From contig NZ_JBBVMF010000011.1 of the NCBI RefSeq assembly GCF_038150125.1, positions 1 to 64,000 on the forward strand: 64,000 nt of DNA, read 5' to 3'. The stretch is from SW132 sp038150125 (GTDB lineage: Bacteria > Bacteroidota > Rhodothermia > Balneolales > Balneolaceae). This document shows positions 59,353 to 64,000 of this stretch, piece after piece. The position numbers and the translations under genes were made by a program. Positions within the stretch are counted from its first letter, which is position 1, and each line of letters begins with the position of its first letter. A model generated the notes under the pieces. It made no database searches. It was not told where the DNA came from and saw only the letters and a list, made by a program, of their open reading frames with translations.

Positions 59353-60309
59353 TCATCTTTTCTCTGATTCAGCGATATCTTCCCGTGCTGCCAGCGTTTT
59401 TTCTATCCAATTGCCAATATCATCCATCACCTCGTCACGGTTCAATTCGCTGAGCATTTCGTGACGACCACCATCATACACAAAGCTATCGATATGCGAT
59501 ATGCCGGAGCTGCTAAGTTTATCTTCCAGCTTTGCTATGCCGTCCACAGAGTTTGATAGCGGATCCTCTGAACCTGCAATAATCAGTACAGGGTAGGTGT
59601 GCGGGCCTGAAAAGGGCTGGTGATTTTGAGTCTTTCGTAATCCTTTAAAGAAATGGTTCAGAAAAGAGACCGATGGGGTGAAGCCGCAGTTGGGATCTGC
59701 AACATAACGGTCAACAGCGTCAGTATCTCGCGAAATCCAGTCGTGCCGGGTGCGGTTGGGTTTGAATGCGTTGTTGTAGGGTTTAAATGCCATGTTTCGC
59801 AGAAATTCACTTTTGTATGCGTCACCGGCAATGGTACTTAAGACTCCGGAAAAAAGGATGCCAAACGGAAGCAGCGGTGAGACGGCCCCGGAGCTGCCTG
59901 AATAAATAACGGCTGACGGTGCCCGCCGTTCCGTTGATAGCTGGAGATGCCGCAAAGTAAGGAAGGAACCCATGCTGTGGCCAAATAAAAAGAGCGGGAG
60001 CTCAGGGTACTCTTTTCGAATTCGATCGCGCATCAATCCGAGATCATTGACCAGCAGATGGTAGGCGTCATCACTCGGTACAAATCCTTTATCAATCGGG
60101 TCAGTGTACCCATGTCCGCGGTGGTCATATCCAAAAACAACAAAGTTTTTATCTGTCATGAAACGGGCAAATTCAGAATATCTGCCGGAATGTTCGCCAA
60201 TGCCGTGAACGATGAGAAGTGTGGCATCAGGATCACCATCCGGCAACCAAATACGTGTCTTTAGTTTCTTTCCGTCCGATGCTGCCGTAACCGTCTCTTT
60301 TATTTTCAT
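59353..60309 (-). CDS. Alpha/beta hydrolase, monoacylglycerol-lipase type
   Basis: 318 aa. Oxyanion region IVHGIGEHSGRYSEFARFM, YDHRGHGYTDP, nucleophile Ser112 in LFGHSMGSFLTLRHL, Asp in LIIAGSEDPLSNS and His in YDGGRHEMLSELNRDEV: a complete triad of the lysophospholipase/monoacylglycerol lipase (PldB) group. No signal peptide. Its ATG overlaps the stop of the GH20 gene in an ATGA tetranucleotide, so it is translated with the hexosaminidase. Confidence 0.9.
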   Translation of the reverse strand: MKIKETVTAASDGKKLKTRIWLPDGDPDATLLIVHGIGEHSGRYSEFARFMTDKNFVVFGYDHRGHGYTDPIDKGFVPSDDAYHLLVNDLGLMRDRIRKEYPELPLFLFGHSMGSFLTLRHLQLSTERRAPSAVIYSGSSGAVSPLLPFGILFSGVLSTIAGDAYKSEFLRNMAFKPYNNAFKPNRTRHDWISRDTDAVDRYVADPNCGFTPSVSFLNHFFKGLRKTQNHQPFSGPHTYPVLIIAGSEDPLSNSVDGIAKLEDKLSSSGISHIDSFVYDGGRHEMLSELNRDEVMDDIGNWIEKTLAAREDIAESEKR

Positions 60310-62909
60310 AGATTCGTACGTCGCACAGGCTGAACTGATCGTCCTGATCGCCCACTTGTGTTAAAAGCAGCTATCCTCGGTTGATGATCAAATGCAATCG
60401 TAACGGGGCCTGTATATTCAGGTGATTCTGCTGTAGGTTCGCTGCCATCAAGTTCGTAGCGAAGAACAAATCCAGGCAAAGATATATTGGCATGCAACAT
60501 GTTGTCCCGAATAATGGCTCCCGGGACGGGGATCCTGTAGTTAAGTTCGGGGTAAATCTGATCAAGTTTTGGGATTTCAATCGCAGCCATACGGTTAGCA
60601 AACTCGTTCCAGGCCATAACACGTATGTCTTCTCTGGCTGATGGATCCGTTTCACTGCTCCACGCAGGTTCGCCACTCCATGCGCGTTCAGCAAGCCCAA
60701 GCAGCCTGGGGAAAATCATATACTCCATGCGTCCCGGCTCATTTACAGTTTCCGTCCACAGCTGACCCTGCAGTCCAAGAATATTTTCTTTTGCTGCCGG
60801 GTTCAGACGAACTTTATCATCAAAATAATCATCAGGCAGACGAGTTCCGTAATTTGTGGTGGCAGCCATGCCAAAGATGTTGAATGGCATGAACGAAAAA
60901 GGTTCCTCAGTGGTCATCATTGCAGCCCAATAAAACCCCGGCTCCTGCCAGTGTTTATTGTAGGCCAGATCAAAGTAGAAATTTGATGCGTGCGACATCA
61001 CAACTTTGTAACCGGAATTTGCCAGGCGATAGGCACGATCTTCGGTACCGCCGCCCCAAATATTCGACCACACATACGGTACAACGGAATCCTGAAAAGA
61101 CGGTTTGATTGTTTGTGCGTCTTCAGTTTCTCTAAAAGCAACTTCTTCCCAGCCGCCCATCGTGATATTATATTTACTCAGCGTTTCGGAGATGCGGCTG
61201 AAGAAATATCCCTGCAGGTGCCGGGCACTTTTGAGGTCCAGTTCCTCCATTGTCTGCTTACAAGCGGGTGATTTTTCCCACGCTCCATGCGGCACCTCAT
61301 CACCCCCAATGTGCATCATCTGCATTGGAACATTCGCATCCTCATGCATGGCGTTGAGCTCGTCGATTACAAGATTCATAAAACGGTAAGTTGACTCCTG
61401 GCAGACGTTGATCACATTGTCCGTATAATTTTGAACAGACCGGTAAGATGACTTATCCTCCGGCTCCTCAAGTCTGAACTCCTCAGCGGCGATTGAGTCT
61501 CCCTCGGCCAAAAATCTTCGGGCTCGTGCTTCCATTGCGAGAATTGCCGCACGGGCATGGCCGGGCACATCAATTTCGGGAATAACCTCGATATGTCGCT
61601 CAGCTGCGTATTTTAGAATGTCGATGTAATCTTTCCGGGAGAACCAGCCGCTGCCCATTGATGCCCCGGGGGAAGGATCGGGACCAGAGCCGTACATCGG
61701 TATCATGAAGTTCTCTTCCGTTTCGGTATGGCCCCGGCGTCCTCCTACTTCAGTCAGTTCCGGCAGCGCATCGATCGCAAGCCGCCATCCCTCATCATCG
61801 GTCAGATGAAAGTGAAACTTATTAAGTTTATAAAACGCCATGATATCCAGCAGCCGCAGCACGCTCTCCTTTGATTGAAAATTCCGGGCAACATCAAGGT
61901 GCATCCCACGATATGGAAAAGCAGGCTCATCTGTAATTGATGCGGCGTCAAGTACGAGTGCCTCTGAAACACGATTCAGTAACAGTGATCTTAGCGTTTG
62001 AATGCCGTAAAAGATACCTGAAGATGTTTCGGCTGACACAGTAATGCCATCGGAAGTGATGTCAAGCTCGTATGCTTCCGGTGACTTTGATTCAAGAGCA
62101 GCTTTACGAATATAAATATCAGACCCTTCTTCATCCGATCCGGTCATTTCGATGTCGAGACCAAACTCTTTCATGAGTGATCCCCCCAGATTTAAAGCCT
62201 CCTTGCCAAAGGCTGGGTCGGCATACATTCGAACAACATCAGAAAACCTAAACTCTCCGTCATTTTTGAGATAGGTGACCGGAGTTGGGGTGATGGGAGA
62301 TAGCGCATTGTTTTCAAGATGCGAAAGCCGCTCATTTTTTGCGAACGTCTGCTCCGGCGTGGGGACAGGGGTTTGATCGCCCGGTGTTCTATTGACTTGC
62401 TCGTCTTCCTCAAATGGCCGGACGGATACAGCGGGGACTTTTTCAATAGATCCGTTATCATAAACAAAGTAAAAACCTTCAGGGGCATCGCTTGCTTTAA
62501 TAGCAAAATATTGTGCCCGATATGGAATATCCAGCTGCTCACCGGGTTCAAGACCAACAAATTGATCGGTGGGTTCCATTTTGAAAAAATATCCGTTTAT
62601 GTGAGACACGCTAACGTCACCCGGGAAGCTATCCAGATCAGGAATGCGAATAGAGTTGAAATAGAGCGTCCAGCCATTGGCAGGCAGTCTGTCTGAGCCG
62701 TTATTTATAAGTGATAGAGTAGCGCTGAGCTGGTTGCCGGGTTCAAAATTTGAGATCAGTTTCCATTCTATACCTATGGGTGATTCGCTCACGGACAGGT
62801 TTTGATTCTGATCATCAGAGCAGGAAAGTATAGTGCCAAGGATAAACAGAAGGGCAACATGTAGTATTGAAAGTTGAGGAAACAGGTAGGATGATATTGA
62901 AGTTAGCAC
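60306..62909 (-). CDS. GH20 beta-N-acetylhexosaminidase lipoprotein
   Basis: 867 aa. Lipoprotein signal ending GTILSC. Order: an N-terminal CHB_HEX-type carbohydrate-binding domain (IGIEWKLISNFEPGNQLSAT, about residues 45-195), GH20b domain (ITPTPVTYLKNDGEFRFSDV, about 210-330), catalytic GH20 barrel (about 335-720) with FPYRGMHLDVARNFQSKESV and the catalytic Asp-Glu pair in MHIGGDEVPHGAW (about 537-538), and a C-terminal chitobiase-type domain (PVPGAIIRDNMLHANISLPG). It releases terminal N-acetylglucosamine/galactosamine from chitin oligomers or murein fragments outside the inner membrane. First gene of a two-gene operon with a lipase. Confidence 0.94.
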   Translation of the reverse strand: MLTSISSYLFPQLSILHVALLFILGTILSCSDDQNQNLSVSESPIGIEWKLISNFEPGNQLSATLSLINNGSDRLPANGWTLYFNSIRIPDLDSFPGDVSVSHINGYFFKMEPTDQFVGLEPGEQLDIPYRAQYFAIKASDAPEGFYFVYDNGSIEKVPAVSVRPFEEDEQVNRTPGDQTPVPTPEQTFAKNERLSHLENNALSPITPTPVTYLKNDGEFRFSDVVRMYADPAFGKEALNLGGSLMKEFGLDIEMTGSDEEGSDIYIRKAALESKSPEAYELDITSDGITVSAETSSGIFYGIQTLRSLLLNRVSEALVLDAASITDEPAFPYRGMHLDVARNFQSKESVLRLLDIMAFYKLNKFHFHLTDDEGWRLAIDALPELTEVGGRRGHTETEENFMIPMYGSGPDPSPGASMGSGWFSRKDYIDILKYAAERHIEVIPEIDVPGHARAAILAMEARARRFLAEGDSIAAEEFRLEEPEDKSSYRSVQNYTDNVINVCQESTYRFMNLVIDELNAMHEDANVPMQMMHIGGDEVPHGAWEKSPACKQTMEELDLKSARHLQGYFFSRISETLSKYNITMGGWEEVAFRETEDAQTIKPSFQDSVVPYVWSNIWGGGTEDRAYRLANSGYKVVMSHASNFYFDLAYNKHWQEPGFYWAAMMTTEEPFSFMPFNIFGMAATTNYGTRLPDDYFDDKVRLNPAAKENILGLQGQLWTETVNEPGRMEYMIFPRLLGLAERAWSGEPAWSSETDPSAREDIRVMAWNEFANRMAAIEIPKLDQIYPELNYRIPVPGAIIRDNMLHANISLPGFVLRYELDGSEPTAESPEYTGPVTIAFDHQPRIAAFNTSGRSGRSVQPVRRTNL

Positions 62910-63124
62910 TGGCTCTGAGAGGTTTAGAGTTTAGATTTTCAACGATTGATAACCGAAAGGCGTCTTCTGGCTGATGGTGACGTTACGGAGTATATTCAAT
63001 TAAGCGGAGAAAATTCAGCTTTGTTTACATTGCAGTTTGTTAATTCTGAGTTATGATCAAAAATTGTAAAGATGGTTGAGTTGAAACTTGAAAAGCCGTA
63101 ACTTTAAATTCTGTAAATGAAAAT

Positions 63125-63198
63125 GCGCCCGTAGCTCAACTGGATAGAGCGTCTGACTTCGGATCAGAAGGTTGAGGGTTCAAATCCTTCCGGGCGTA
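63125..63198 (+). tRNA. tRNA-Arg (UCG)
   Basis: 74 nt. Acceptor GCGCCCG pairs with CGGGCGT (last pair G-U); D arm GCTCAACTGGATAGAGC; anticodon stem TCTGA/TCAGA around loop CTTCGGA, anticodon UCG; T arm GAGGGTTCAAATCCTTC; discriminator A; CCA not encoded. Reads Arg CGA/CGG codons. Followed by a terminator and island-like sequence. Confidence 0.95.
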
Positions 63199-63206
63199 CA
63201 ATATGA

Positions 63207-63247
63207 AAGCCGTAAAGTTATAATTTATATAGCTTTACGGCTTTTTT
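63207..63247 (+). terminator. Intrinsic terminator of tRNA-Arg
   Basis: AAGCCGTAAAG and CTTTACGGCTT pair perfectly (11 bp) around an AT-rich 15-nt loop, followed by TTTTTT. It lies 8 bp after the tRNA, the same arrangement as for tRNA-Leu(GAG). Confidence 0.88.
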
Positions 63248-63253
63248 GGTTTA

Positions 63254-63282
63254 GGTTTGTCCAACATTTGTCCAACATCTTC
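63254..63282. repeat. Tandem 11-bp repeat beside tRNA-Arg
   Basis: TTTGTCCAACATTTGTCCAA plus CA is two direct copies of TTTGTCCAACA. Comparable tandem repeats follow tRNA-Leu(GAG). Likely arm-type sites of a tRNA-targeting integrase; no integrase is in the window. Confidence 0.5.
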
Positions 63283-63393
63283 TTATAAACAGCTTTTCAA
63301 AGAGTAAAACAGGTCCGTATTAGGATTGTATATCAAGTGTAGCTTCGCCAATTATTTTATTGCAGTATAAGATTACTGCGTTAAAAAAATTTG

Positions 63394-63410
63394 GTTACCC
63401 AGTGGGTAAC
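63394..63410. promoter_or_regulatory. Palindromic operator-like site upstream of hsdS-like gene
   Basis: GTTACCCAGTGGGTAAC is a perfect 8-bp inverted repeat around one central base, 54 bp before the ATG of the HsdS-like gene. Size and symmetry fit a binding site for a dimeric helix-turn-helix regulator, such as a restriction-modification control protein. The regulator is not in the window. Confidence 0.55.
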
Positions 63411-63464
63411 TTCTATATTCAAGAAAGTTGGTAAATAGAATATTAAAGGCAGGGATTCAGGGCG

Positions 63465-64000
63465 ATGAAACTCCGGGGTATAGCAACCATTTCTACAGGC
63501 TATTCTTTTCGAAGTCGTATTAAGAATGATCCACAGGGTAACACCTTTGTTATCCAAATGGGTGATGTGGACCCCTTGCATGGCGTGTTGTATGATCAGC
63601 TCACTAAGATTGATTTTAAATCTAAGAACGATCGCTATAGCCTGCTTGATGGTGATATCATCATGGTGAGTAAAGGCAATAACCTGAATGCTTATTTAGT
63701 AGAGGAGATGCGTGGCAATACGATTGCTGTGAATAGCTTTATGACGATTAAAATTGAGCATACATCTTTTCAACCTGCCTATATAACCTGGTACCTGAAT
63801 TCTTCCAAGGTTCAGCACTACATTCATCAGGTGGCAGCAGGAACGGGAACGCCCAACCTCTCGAAGCGGCTGCTGGGAGAGATTGACATTCCATTTATTG
63901 ATACCAAATATCAAAACCTGATAGGAAATGTGGACGAGTTAAGTAAAAAGGAGGCTGTTATTCTTACTGAGCTGCAAAAAAAACGAAAGTATGTGACAGA
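63465..64000 (+). CDS. Type I restriction-modification specificity subunit (HsdS-like), partial at window end
   Basis: 178 codons from ATG 63465, open to the window edge. It starts MKLRGIATISTGYSFRSRI, has YITWYLNSSKVQHYIHQVAA, GTGTPNLSKRLLGEIDIPFI, and then a charged coiled-coil (VDELSKKEAVILTELQKKRK): one target-recognition domain followed by the conserved central helix of HsdS. It would determine the DNA sequence read by a type I modification/restriction complex. Whether a second target-recognition domain follows cannot be seen. It lies just past tRNA-Arg, as expected for the first gene of a defence island. Confidence 0.82.
   Translation, partial: MKLRGIATISTGYSFRSRIKNDPQGNTFVIQMGDVDPLHGVLYDQLTKIDFKSKNDRYSLLDGDIIMVSKGNNLNAYLVEEMRGNTIAVNSFMTIKIEHTSFQPAYITWYLNSSKVQHYIHQVAAGTGTPNLSKRLLGEIDIPFIDTKYQNLIGNVDELSKKEAVILTELQKKRKYVT

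Overview
The window looks like a chromosomal segment of a free-living, probably marine or saline, member of the FCB group; Balneolaceae or a close relative (Balneolota/Rhodothermota) is my best guess. This is inferred from gene content and codon style (many exported lipoproteins with LxxC-type lipoboxes, weak Shine-Dalgarno sequences, exported amidohydrolases, a fused OpuC-type osmolyte transporter, a TorF-like porin beside amt); no 16S or marker alignment was possible. No rRNA genes or CRISPR arrays are present. Two tRNA genes are present: tRNA-Leu(GAG) and tRNA-Arg(UCG).

Layout. 0.3-5 kb: a YjlB-type cupin, a decayed HTH regulator, a PH-domain membrane protein, a GH30 lipoprotein glycosidase and an ALDH7-type dehydrogenase overlapping by 8 bp. 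5-11 kb: housekeeping genes (SpoU-family RNA methyltransferase, ICMT-like methyltransferase, PhoH/PIN ATPase, DoxX, HI0933-type flavoprotein, PIG3-type quinone oxidoreductase) and a small palindromic mobile element at 9859-10011. 11-24 kb: a surface-glycan region (flippase, GT4 and two GT2 glycosyltransferases, a PAPS sulfotransferase, two methyltransferases, a large YfhO-type membrane protein) interrupted by an exported subtilase with a PKD domain, then gatC. 24-31 kb: a DUF559 endonuclease-like gene bracketed by palindromic repeats, an anchored hypothetical, two translationally coupled exported amidohydrolases in which two of three domains have lost the HxH metal motif, a MITE copy, a 51-residue zinc-ribbon membrane protein and a small membrane-protein pseudogene with two in-frame stops. 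31-41 kb: nitrogen and osmotic functions (TorF-like porin, Amt, site-2 protease with CBS domains, OpuC-type ABC transporter, MscL), a D-2-hydroxyacid dehydrogenase, a GNAT and a Gfo/Idh/MocA oxidoreductase, plus a 1.16-kb gene-free stretch.

42.3-46 kb is an AT-rich accessory island ending at tRNA-Leu(GAG). It holds a second MITE copy abutting a 5'-truncated HUH replication protein and a tightly packed three-gene operon: an uncharacterised 219-aa protein, a 185-aa acidic-tail/beta-domain protein and a ComEC-like metallo-beta-lactamase-fold hydrolase. This operon is the best candidate here for an undescribed, possibly defence-related, system.

46-63 kb returns to core metabolism (PolX, divergent metF/metH, Tag, NAD-type isocitrate dehydrogenase, phosphodiesterase, lipase coupled to a GH20 hexosaminidase), interrupted at 52.9-56.1 kb by an IS110-family element and a VapBC-like toxin-antitoxin pair lying between 0.3-kb direct repeats. 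At 63.1 kb tRNA-Arg(UCG) marks the start of another likely island: past its terminator lie tandem short repeats, a perfect palindrome and the start of an HsdS-like specificity subunit that runs off the window. Both tRNA genes share the layout tRNA, intrinsic terminator, tandem 11-12-bp repeat, accessory genes.
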